In this document: piece by piece, positions 1-6,350 of the stretch
Numbering within the stretch: position 1 is the first letter of the stretch
How the letters are laid out: each line of letters opens with the position of its first letter
Source: Clostridiales bacterium
GTDB taxonomy: Bacteria > Bacillota > Clostridia > Christensenellales > JAISNN01
NCBI GenBank assembly: GCA_031276195.1
Contig: JAISNN010000037.1
Coordinates: 1 to 32,033, forward strand
Length of the DNA stretch: 32,033 nucleotides
Reading direction: 5' to 3'
The notes under the pieces: generated by a model
Seen by the model: the letters and a program-made list of their open reading frames with translations, nothing else
Told to the model about the DNA's origin: nothing
The model's database searches: none
Position numbers and translations under genes: made by a program

Positions 1-2
1 AC

Positions 3-635
3 TACCTCAAATCCCGCTATTACGACCCCGACACGGGCAGATTTATAAACGCCGATGACCCGAGCGTACTTGACTTGACGAACGGAGATATAAACGGGTT
101 TAATTTGTATGCTTATTGCGCGAATAACCCTATAAACAATGTTGATCCGTCTGGTTTCCTTGTTTTAACTACGGCTCTATTAATAGGTCTTGTTGCAGGA
201 TTTATAATAGGAGGAACTACATCAATTGTATCCCAAGGAGTAACATATGGTTGGGATAATATTGTGTGGGAACAAGTGTTGTTTGATAGCGTGCTTGGCG
301 GAGTTAGCGGCATGTTTTCGATGACAGGTCTTAGCGTAGGAGCGTTAATAGGTATTAATGTTATTTTGAATTTTACCAGTATGATGGTGGATTCGATGGT
401 TCATGGCACGGAATTAACATTTGGTGAAGTGGCATTTAGTTTGTTGTTAACAGTAGCATTTGCTGGTGCTGGAGGACATGGTGCTTTTCATGATATTGGT
501 GTCAAAAATACATTGAGTAAAGTGGCTACATCAAAATTATTATATTCTTTTGCGGAGGATTCAATAGTTACGGGAGGCGTTACTGTTTTTATTGCAGGCG
601 CAAAAAAAATATGGAGCCTTATTACTGGCAAATAG
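3..635 (+). CDS. Rhs-repeat protein, C-terminal end (5' truncated by window)
   Basis: The reading frame is open from base 3, so the start lies outside the window. The first residues (YLKSRYYDPDTGRFINADDP, then NLYAYCANNPINNVDPSG) are the classic Rhs-associated core that closes the Rhs shell and marks the junction to the variable C-terminal tip. The tip is about 160 residues and mostly hydrophobic, with three or four possible membrane segments (LVLTTALLIGLVAGFIIGG, GVSGMFSMTGLSVGALIGIN, VAFSLLLTVAFAGAGG). In this family the tip is usually a toxin. I recognise no catalytic motif here, so membrane insertion is only a suggestion. The small membrane protein gene 35 bases downstream would suit an immunity partner. 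The Rhs core call is strong; the tip function is unknown. Confidence 0.88.
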   Translation, partial: YLKSRYYDPDTGRFINADDPSVLDLTNGDINGFNLYAYCANNPINNVDPSGFLVLTTALLIGLVAGFIIGGTTSIVSQGVTYGWDNIVWEQVLFDSVLGGVSGMFSMTGLSVGALIGINVILNFTSMMVDSMVHGTELTFGEVAFSLLLTVAFAGAGGHGAFHDIGVKNTLSKVATSKLLYSFAEDSIVTGGVTVFIAGAKKIWSLITGK

Positions 636-670
636 AAAATATGATCGAGAGAAACGAAAGGAGTATATTT

Positions 671-1258
671 ATGAAAAAGAAAAAATTCAAAGCGGAACCA
701 TTTTTTAGTTTGATGACGGGGTATTTTTTTGGTATAATATTAGGCTTTTTCGTTTTTAGCGGTTTAATATGGATGGATATACACGGCAAAATCGACGGAA
801 CTGTAGCGGAACGAATAATTCTTTATATTATACTTTTTATAGCAATCTGTTTTCTCATATATGAAACAAAGCCACTTTATTATTTATTTACGCAATTTTA
901 TATAGGTGAAAAAGAAATTGACATTACGCAATTTAATAAAATATATACGTACCTTTTTAAAGACATAAAAGAGATAGGAATTTTGCCGTACTATACTCGC
1001 AAAAAGAAAGTTATTCCGTATGTAATAATTTCAAAGATAGAAGGCATAACGGATAAAATCACAAGAGTTAATTCCTATCTATACGGTTCTATCAAAATAA
1101 GCGCGGACTATTTTATACTTTCAAGAAACAATTTTGATAACGTGAAAAAATTATTAAGTTATTACATACAAGGACATAGCATTATTAACTTTGATATTTA
1201 TGAAAGCGCTCTTTCAGAAAAAGAAAAGGCATTCTTTAAATTAGACAATAAGCAATAA
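671..1258 (+). CDS. Small membrane protein, possible Rhs immunity partner
   Basis: This 195-residue protein has two predicted membrane helices near the N terminus (about residues 13-37, YFFGIILGFFVFSGLIWMD, and 45-70, IILYIILFIAICFLIYE), followed by a basic, Lys/Ile/Tyr-rich cytoplasmic domain of about 125 residues. I chose ATG 671 because AAAGGAG lies 6-12 bases upstream and the protein then begins MKKKKFK before the first helix. An upstream in-frame ATG at 611 overlaps the Rhs gene and has no ribosome site. It follows the toxin-like tip of the Rhs gene directly. It is also AT-rich, as polymorphic toxin-immunity cassettes often are. I recognise no named family; the immunity role rests on position and membrane topology only. 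Confidence 0.7.
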   Translation: MKKKKFKAEPFFSLMTGYFFGIILGFFVFSGLIWMDIHGKIDGTVAERIILYIILFIAICFLIYETKPLYYLFTQFYIGEKEIDITQFNKIYTYLFKDIKEIGILPYYTRKKKVIPYVIISKIEGITDKITRVNSYLYGSIKISADYFILSRNNFDNVKKLLSYYIQGHSIINFDIYESALSEKEKAFFKLDNKQ

Positions 1259-1346
1259 GAAAATAATGTAATAAGATAAGAGGGAAGAAGCATTGATAAT
1301 GTTGTCTGCTCTATAAAACTAAAACAAACAATGGAGGATAAAGAAA

Positions 1347-2564
1347 ATGGCAGGATATAAAATAAACTCTATTGACATAATGAAGCTTTGCGAGGTTGGA
1401 GAGTATACCAACGACAGCCGCACGGAGGCAAGGGCGGGCACGTATTCGTTTCAGTCTAAGTATCCGAACGCAAAGATTGGAGGAACGGCGATAAATTCCT
1501 CGGGGGGAACGTTTAACGACGGAACAAATAAATTAACGGCGTTTGTAGCGGATAAGTTTTACAGCGGAACAAACTATATTGATTTGCCGTATAAAATCGA
1601 CGGCAGTTCTATGCGTATAGCCAAGAAGGGTTGCGTGCCGAGGTTCAAATCGTTTGGCGGTTATGCGTATCAATCGAGTTCGATAATAATAACGAAAGCA
1701 CCGTCTAAGTATGCGGCGAACAAAGCGCAGATGCCGGAAGGCAGTATTTTTATTTCGACGGACGGAGGCAACACATTCAGCGAAGTGTCGGCGTTAAAGA
1801 ATCTTGACGCTAAGGTTATATTTATCGAGGTGCAAGGTTCAGGCGGCGGAGGCGGCGGAGCTTCCGGAGGCATGTTTGTATATAATCCCGGCGGAGGCGG
1901 CGGGAGCGGCGGTTACATACTTTTCGGTGTTGATTTTTCGGCGTTAGCTAAGGATTCGTCCGGGAAATACGGATATATTACGGTAACGCTCGGCGGCTCG
2001 GGGAGCGGAGGAAGCGGTTCGACGAACGACGGCGCCGCCGGAGGTACGGGGGCAAGCAGTTCGATCGTAATAAATTACGGGACAAATTCCACGCATACGT
2101 TTACAGTATACGGAGGCGCATGCGGCGGAGGCGGAAAATGCATGGGAAGTTCCGTTGGGAACGGAGGCGACGGCGGGGGTGTTGCGTGCAATAATCCTAC
2201 GCCGATCGGTATTACGGTTTTGGGTGCTATAGCAGGTAAAAACGGGGCTGCGGGCGGAAGTTCTGCCGGCGCATTAAGCGGTTCGATAGACGTACAAGTT
2301 CCGTCATACGGCAGTAAAATTTACAACACGAGCGGAGGGGCTGCCGGAAGCGGAAACAGTCCCGGCGGAGGCGGCGGGGCGAGCGTATTCGGGAACGGAG
2401 GACAAGGAGGCGATAAGATGTCCGGATCAGGTAGCGCGAAAGACGGGAAGCAAGGCACGGGTTACGGTACGGGCGGCGGCGGAGGCGGCGGGAACAATCA
2501 TTTGACGCTTGCGGGCGGAGGCGGCGCGAGCGGAAAGCCGTCTTATGTAACGTTTTATTACTAA
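1347..2564 (+). CDS. Glycine-rich fibre/adhesin-like protein (paralogue 1)
   Basis: A 405-residue protein with a clear ribosome site (GGAGG, 1333-1337) before ATG 1347. The first 115 residues are of mixed composition and start MAGYKINSIDIMKLCEVGEY. From about residue 165 to the end it is dominated by runs of glycine (GGGGGGASGG, GGGGGSGG, GGGGGGGNN) spaced by short beta-prone stretches (YGYITVTLGGSGSGG, HTFTVYGGACGGGG). This looks like the glycine-rich domains of phage tail fibres and secreted adhesins that pack as polyglycine-II helices. No signal peptide is visible, so export would need a phage-type or other leaderless route. The next gene is a paralogue with the same start (MAGYKIN) and a shared KKGC(V/R)P-type motif before the glycine part. 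Function unknown; structural or surface role inferred. Confidence 0.8.
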   Translation: MAGYKINSIDIMKLCEVGEYTNDSRTEARAGTYSFQSKYPNAKIGGTAINSSGGTFNDGTNKLTAFVADKFYSGTNYIDLPYKIDGSSMRIAKKGCVPRFKSFGGYAYQSSSIIITKAPSKYAANKAQMPEGSIFISTDGGNTFSEVSALKNLDAKVIFIEVQGSGGGGGGASGGMFVYNPGGGGGSGGYILFGVDFSALAKDSSGKYGYITVTLGGSGSGGSGSTNDGAAGGTGASSSIVINYGTNSTHTFTVYGGACGGGGKCMGSSVGNGGDGGGVACNNPTPIGITVLGAIAGKNGAAGGSSAGALSGSIDVQVPSYGSKIYNTSGGAAGSGNSPGGGGGASVFGNGGQGGDKMSGSGSAKDGKQGTGYGTGGGGGGGNNHLTLAGGGGASGKPSYVTFYY

Positions 2565-2658
2565 ACATTAAACTATTTAGAATTTTGCTTTGGCGGAGAT
2601 TCCGACAGAGCGGAAATATAAAGCAAAACAAAGAAACAGGGGAAAAGGTAATTATATA

Positions 2659-3747
2659 ATGGCGGGATATAAGATAAACGGAAAACCGTTATCCGAAATA
2701 TGCGAGATAGGATATGCCGGCAGCGGAGTAACCGATAGACGGGCTAAAGCAAGTATAAACAACTTAAAGTTTTTAACTAATGGGCTGAAGAGATCTGAAT
2801 CTCACCCTAATGAGCAATATATAACATATCCGAGCGAGTATATTTATGCGTCAAATACCTGTTCCGGCAAGCTTTACTCTACAACCGGTTCGGTAAAGAC
2901 GGAAATAGCGCTTTGCGAAAAAGGGTGTCGACCGTCGTTAAAACACAGGTACAGTTCGAGTTCGAATTTTTATTTAAATGTATTTGATGACGGCGAAATA
3001 TGGGCGTCGGCAACGGAAAACAGCAGAACGGGGACGAAACTAAGTACAGCTGAAGAGAAAAGGAAATTTTTCTTTATCACTATGGTCGGCGGCGGCGGAG
3101 GCGGCGGCGGAAGCAACAGCATAAAAAGCGGCGGCGGAGGCGGCGGCGGTGCGTATATACATGCGTTGATGGGACGACTTGACCATAACTATAAGTATTA
3201 CTTTACGGTTGGCAACGGCGGTACGGGCGGCGGCGGGAACTCCGACGGCGAAGGCGGAGGAAGCACTAAATCCGAAACGTATACGTCTAAAAGTTCTACA
3301 ACGGCGGTTTGCACGTTGACGGCAGGGGGCGGAGGACGCGGAAAGGCGGGTAAAAATGACGGTAGCGGCGGAGGCGGCGGAAGCGTTTCGGGAGGAACTA
3401 CGGATAACGCGTATTATCGTGTAATAAAAACCGTTAGCGGCGGAAACGGAGGTTCGCGCAACAATTCGGGTAGTCATTGTACGGTTAACTTCAAAAACTA
3501 TACGCCGGAAGAGGAACAAATAACATATTTGACGGGAGTAGGAGGCGGCGCGGGTTCCGGTTCGACGGGCGGAGGCGGCGGAGGCGGCGCGTCGCCTATG
3601 GCGAACGGAGGCAAAGGCGGCGGGTCGTATGAAGACGGACATATCGGCGAAGGCGCGGGTGCCGGCGGAGGCGGAGGCATATATGTAATATTATCCTCAA
3701 GATCCGGAGCGGCCGGCACTTCCGGAGCGGTGTATATTTATTATTGA
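2659..3747 (+). CDS. Glycine-rich fibre/adhesin-like protein (paralogue 2)
   Basis: A 362-residue paralogue of the gene upstream. It starts MAGYKINGKPLSEICEIGYAG, contains EKGCRPSLK near residue 90, and from about residue 140 onward is glycine-rich (VGGGGGGGGGSNS, GGGGGGGAYIHAL, GAGAGGGGGIYVI). I chose ATG 2659 over an in-frame ATG at 2590 because AGGGGAAAAGG lies just upstream of 2659 and because the MAGYKIN start is then shared with the neighbour. Both proteins end in a short hydrophobic beta strand (SYVTFYY here VYIYY), which suggests a common C-terminal fold. Long reverse-strand frames here are artefacts of the GGN codon runs. Likely co-transcribed with its neighbours. Function unknown; fibre or adhesin role inferred from composition. 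Confidence 0.8.
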   Translation: MAGYKINGKPLSEICEIGYAGSGVTDRRAKASINNLKFLTNGLKRSESHPNEQYITYPSEYIYASNTCSGKLYSTTGSVKTEIALCEKGCRPSLKHRYSSSSNFYLNVFDDGEIWASATENSRTGTKLSTAEEKRKFFFITMVGGGGGGGGSNSIKSGGGGGGGAYIHALMGRLDHNYKYYFTVGNGGTGGGGNSDGEGGGSTKSETYTSKSSTTAVCTLTAGGGGRGKAGKNDGSGGGGGSVSGGTTDNAYYRVIKTVSGGNGGSRNNSGSHCTVNFKNYTPEEEQITYLTGVGGGAGSGSTGGGGGGGASPMANGGKGGGSYEDGHIGEGAGAGGGGGIYVILSSRSGAAGTSGAVYIYY

Positions 3748-3846
3748 TAAACGTGCGGCAATATAAACACGTACGCACAACACGATAAGTTTTCGCTGAT
3801 TTCTTGCGAATAACCGACGAAATATATTATAAGGAAGGGGATAAAA

Positions 3847-4419
3847 ATGGCGGTATTAGAGAATGCGACGAGGCACTATTACAGAATATTATTTGATCGG
3901 TGCGAAATAAAAGATAATTTTATTATGACGTCGTTTTTAGCGTATAAAAATTCGGATGAGAGAGAAAAAGAAAAACAGCGCGAGTCGTTGTGGACAGTGT
4001 TTTTTAATAATGTTAACGACAAAATAGACGCCTTATATCAAGATTTAATACAAAGCGTGACCGCTCAAAACTTATTGCCGGAGAATATATTAAGCGCGAC
4101 GGAGGAGAATAAAATCGACGGCGTGAAATATCCCGCTTTAAGACAAAAACAAGACGTATTGCACGCTTTGGAAAAAGCTGCGGACGGATTGCAAGATAAG
4201 CTGTATATTTACGAATATGAGAGTCCGTCTTACATGTCCGACGCGGATGCGGCGGTTCTTATGCCATACGGGTTTGATAAGGAATGGGTGACGGATCCGA
4301 TAGTGCTTGTATCGGAAGCGCAAGTTGATTGCGGTGTATACGCCGGAGAAGAATTGACGAACGAATTTTATTATAATAAATTAAAAAAGAAAATGAGCGG
4401 GAATATAGCAAATATTTAA
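3847..4419 (+). CDS. Hypothetical protein linked to glycine-rich pair
   Basis: A 190-residue soluble protein preceded by AAGGAAGGGG about 6 bases before ATG 3847. It opens with a beta-like stretch containing a Tyr/Phe cluster (ATRHYYRILFDR), followed by a predicted helical, charged middle (residues 35-120) and an acidic C-terminal third (YEYESPSYMSDADAAVLMPYGFDKEW). I recognise no family and see no membrane segment or signal peptide. It is the last gene before a strong intrinsic terminator, so it probably ends a transcript with the two glycine-rich genes. A chaperone or capping role for the fibre-like proteins is possible from position alone but is not shown by the sequence. Confidence 0.7.
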   Translation: MAVLENATRHYYRILFDRCEIKDNFIMTSFLAYKNSDEREKEKQRESLWTVFFNNVNDKIDALYQDLIQSVTAQNLLPENILSATEENKIDGVKYPALRQKQDVLHALEKAADGLQDKLYIYEYESPSYMSDADAAVLMPYGFDKEWVTDPIVLVSEAQVDCGVYAGEELTNEFYYNKLKKKMSGNIANI

Positions 4420-4518
4420 ATATATATTCGCAAATAAATATAATGTAACGATGCGTGAATATTAATGCGCTTACAATTGGAAGATTAAGCGCAACGGCCA
4501 TTATTTTAGGCACGATAA

Positions 4519-4545
4519 GCGAAAGATTTTTCTTTCGCCTTTTTT
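4519..4545 (+). terminator. Rho-independent terminator
   Basis: A perfect 8-bp stem GCGAAAGA/TCTTTCGC with a TTTT loop is followed by a run of six T (4540-4545). It lies about 100 bases after the hypothetical gene and closes the glycine-rich gene cluster. Confidence 0.85.
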
Positions 4546-4611
4546 GTGAAAAATTGGACGGTTTCACAATAACTTTTCCGCGAACTTGCGAATGTTCGAA
4601 ATTATAAGCAT

Positions 4612-4640
4612 TTGACAAGCGCTTCAAAATCGTCTACACT
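4612..4640 (+). promoter_or_regulatory. Sigma-A promoter for XRE gene
   Basis: TTGACA (4612-4617) and TACACT (4635-4640) are separated by exactly 17 bases, about 100 bases before the XRE regulator at 4741. Just upstream, CGAAC and GTTCG form a short inverted repeat (about 4581-4599) that could be an operator. Confidence 0.7.
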
Positions 4641-4740
4641 ATTATTACGCTACATTGCGAAATAGTGATGTCAATATAAATACGCGGAATAAGAACAATT
4701 GCCGATTAAACGGCAAGGAACCGGAGGTATCGAAAGGGAT

Positions 4741-5127
4741 ATGGAAAAGCAGCCGAAAAGATTCGGGGATTATATCAAAGAATTGAGGCGGAGCAACGAA
4801 ATCACGCTGAAAGATATGGCGGAGTATTTGGATTTGTCGCTTGCGTTTTTATGCGGCATCGAGAGCAACGGGCGGAAGCCGTTGGAAGCGGAGAGATTGG
4901 AATTGCTCGCTAAGAAATTCGGTTTGAGCGATGAGGACAAGAACTTCCTCTATGACTTAGAGGCGCGGGAGAGCAAGGCTATTCCGCAGGATATCGAGGA
5001 CGTGACGATGTATATGGAGGCGGGCGGCCTTGCGCGGCTTGCGCTAAGAAAGACCAAGAGCGGTTCGATAGCGGTGGAGGATTGGAAACGGTTCATTAAA
5101 GAAAGCGAATCGGGAGGGAAGAGGTAA
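4741..5127 (+). CDS. XRE-family helix-turn-helix regulator
   Basis: A 128-residue protein with an N-terminal HTH_XRE domain at about residues 7-65 (FGDYIKELRRSNEITLKDMAEYLDLSLAFLCGIESNGRKPLE). In this family it binds operator DNA of phage or mobile-element promoters. The C-terminal half is charged and helical and probably mediates dimerisation or an interaction with a partner. I chose ATG 4741 because it leaves the HTH at the usual distance from the N terminus and follows GGAGG at 4723-4727 and AAAGGG at 4733-4738. A strong promoter lies upstream. In clostridial phages such regulators often sit beside ImmA/IrrE peptidase genes; the only ImmA/IrrE here is a wreck 14 kb away. Confidence 0.88.
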   Translation: MEKQPKRFGDYIKELRRSNEITLKDMAEYLDLSLAFLCGIESNGRKPLEAERLELLAKKFGLSDEDKNFLYDLEARESKAIPQDIEDVTMYMEAGGLARLALRKTKSGSIAVEDWKRFIKESESGGKR

Positions 5128-5205
5128 AGGGTAGCGTTCAAATGCGCAAAATATAAAGGCCGCGTTCCGTACGTTACCGACGACCTGCCGCGGGGAGAAA
5201 GACAA

Positions 5206-5317
5206 TAGACCTCTTGCGAAACTAATGTTATAGTTCAAAATTGCAATATAACTTTTTAGATTTTCATATTTTATAACTCCATTTTACACTACTTCAACCG
5301 GTTTCGCAAGAGGTCTA
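5206..5317. mobile_element. 112-bp MITE-like element
   Basis: TAGACCTCTTGCGAAAC (5206-5222) and its perfect reverse complement (5301-5317) bound an AT-rich interior with no coding capacity. The outer TA on each side can be read as a target-site duplication, leaving 15-bp terminal repeats that start GACC. Ends of this type with a TA or TNA target are known in the IS5 family, so a non-autonomous derivative of such an element is likely; the parent was not identified. It lies exactly between a ribosome site (GGGGAG, 5192-5197) and the start codon at 5318. Confidence 0.75.
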
Positions 5318-5561
5318 ATGACAAAGGTATATTTCAAAGACGAAAACGGACAAAAGATGTCGGTCGAGGGGACCGATGAGGTGGCGGCGGCAGATGCGGA
5401 AACCCGGCGCGGGATTCGGATGAACGAAGCGAAAGAACGATTACCGCGGGCGAACCTTGGACACAGCGATCGGCTTTAGGGATAAGGACGGCGCGGAGGA
5501 CGCGGTTAAAGAGAAAGAGGAGGCGAAAGGCGATGCGGCTAAAAGCGAAAGCGATGATTAA
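5318..5561 (+). pseudogene. Frameshifted phage-type small protein gene
   Basis: ATG 5318 opens MTKVYFKDENGQKMSVEGTD, a start typical of small sigma-70-like or related proteins of clostridial phages. The first frame stops at 5479 after 53 codons. The next frame continues sensibly through LDTAIGFRDKDGAEDAV and KEKEEAKGDAAKSESDD to a stop at 5559-5561, so a +1 frameshift lies at about 5440-5460. The MITE just upstream has cut it off from its ribosome site. The identity of the family is from memory and uncertain; the frameshift is visible. Confidence 0.55.
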
Positions 5562-5899
5562 GGTTTTGGAAATCAACCGCATAAGCCGGCGCGAGCTTGC
5601 GCGGGCGTTGGATGTCTACGATGAAAAGTACCTCGGTCGGGTTCTTGACGGAACAGAACCTCGGCTTGCTGAAACTGATCGGCGCGGAGGTCGACGAGAG
5701 ACTTAATGATTTTCTTTGCGCGCCGACAATTAACGAACAAGCCGAAGAACCCGTCTGTGAAATGCCGATAGGCATCACTCCGTACCGACATCAAATCAAA
5801 GGTTTTAAGGCGGTATATTCAAGCCCTAATACAAGCGGGCTAAATTACACGATACCCGAGTTACCCATAAGCAGACGGCAAAAGTATATCGCTATATAG
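5554..5899 (+). pseudogene. Remnant of HARP-domain SNF2-type helicase
   Basis: ATG 5554 overlaps the preceding stop. Frame 1 reads YDEKYLGRVLDGTE; the next frame then takes over with EQNLGLLKLIGAEVDERLND and EEPVCEMPIGITPYRHQIKGFKA. Joined, this aligns with the fragment at about 19920-20150 (YDADAKAWFIPRTERN, LFGAELDDNL, ETPICEMPLKIKPYRHQIRGF). That is a HARP-like module followed by the start of a SNF2 helicase domain. A frameshift lies near 5655, and the frame ends at 5899 before any Walker A motif. It is dead as a helicase. It marks one side of the defence island; its relative marks the other. Confidence 0.65.
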
Positions 5900-6032
5900 A
5901 CGAACACAAACGGCACCGCTTGCGCCCCGTTCGATTTTGCGTGCGAACTTGATAAAAGCTATGCGGGCGAGAAAAAAAGCATCCAACGCCGTCACGGACG
6001 GAAAGAGGCTTGAAAACAGCATAAAGAATCGC

Positions 6033-6069
6033 TTGCTTTTTAATTTTGTTTATGCTATACTATGCTATA
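6033..6069 (+). promoter_or_regulatory. Promoter and candidate operator of island regulator
   Basis: TTGCTT (6033-6038) and TATACT (6056-6061) are 17 bases apart and precede the XRE gene at 6092. The -10 region overlaps a direct repeat, TATGCTATA at 6051-6059 and again at 6061-6069, a layout that suits autoregulation by the XRE protein. The operator role is inferred. Confidence 0.6.
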
Positions 6070-6091
6070 TCTTGACGCGGGAGGGTGTTAA

Positions 6092-6298
6092 ATGAAATTT
6101 AGCGAAAAGGTAATAGCCGTTAGAGGCGAGTTATATATGAGCCAAAAACAGCTTGCCGACGAGATAGGCGTTTCGTTTTCGACCGTAAACAGGTGGGAAC
6201 AAGAACGACACGCCCCGAGTTTTCTCGCGCAAAAACGGTTCGAAGACTACTGCAAGAAAAAGGGGATTAAGCTTGACGACGACAAGAAAAGCCCCTAA
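6092..6298 (+). CDS. Small XRE-family regulator of the defence island
   Basis: A 68-residue protein that is little more than one HTH_XRE domain (residues 4-60: LYMSQKQLADEIGVSFSTVNRWEQERHAPS is the recognition region). GGGAGGG lies 6 bases before ATG 6092. The gene sits 52 bases ahead of the helicase gene, in the same direction and with no convincing terminator between them. A short GC-rich inverted repeat at its 3' end (CCCCT/AGGGG, about 6289-6306) lacks a T-run. Such small regulators often precede restriction-modification operons (controller-like proteins) and delay restriction until DNA is methylated. That role is inferred from position. The overlapping direct repeats in its promoter support autoregulation. 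Confidence 0.88.
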   Translation: MKFSEKVIAVRGELYMSQKQLADEIGVSFSTVNRWEQERHAPSFLAQKRFEDYCKKKGIKLDDDKKSP

Positions 6299-6350
6299 TA
6301 TAAGGGGTTAGCTTTATAATAACTATTGCAAAATACCGGGAGAACAAAGC

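Noticed and set aside
3040-3642. Reverse-strand 200-codon frame across the second glycine-rich gene, with similar ones at 2227-2631 and 3498-3778
   Set aside because: They are created by GGN codon runs read backwards (Arg/Ala/Ser or Pro runs), lack ribosome sites and oppose a well-supported gene.
5128-5205. Small coding fragment (FKCAKYKGRVPYVTDDLPRG) after the XRE gene
   Set aside because: It is open for only about two dozen codons, lacks a start and ends in the MITE; it may be debris, but I cannot support a gene.
6289-6306. Terminator between the XRE gene and the helicase gene
   Set aside because: The CCCCT/AGGGG dyad is short and has no T-run, so readthrough into the operon is likely.
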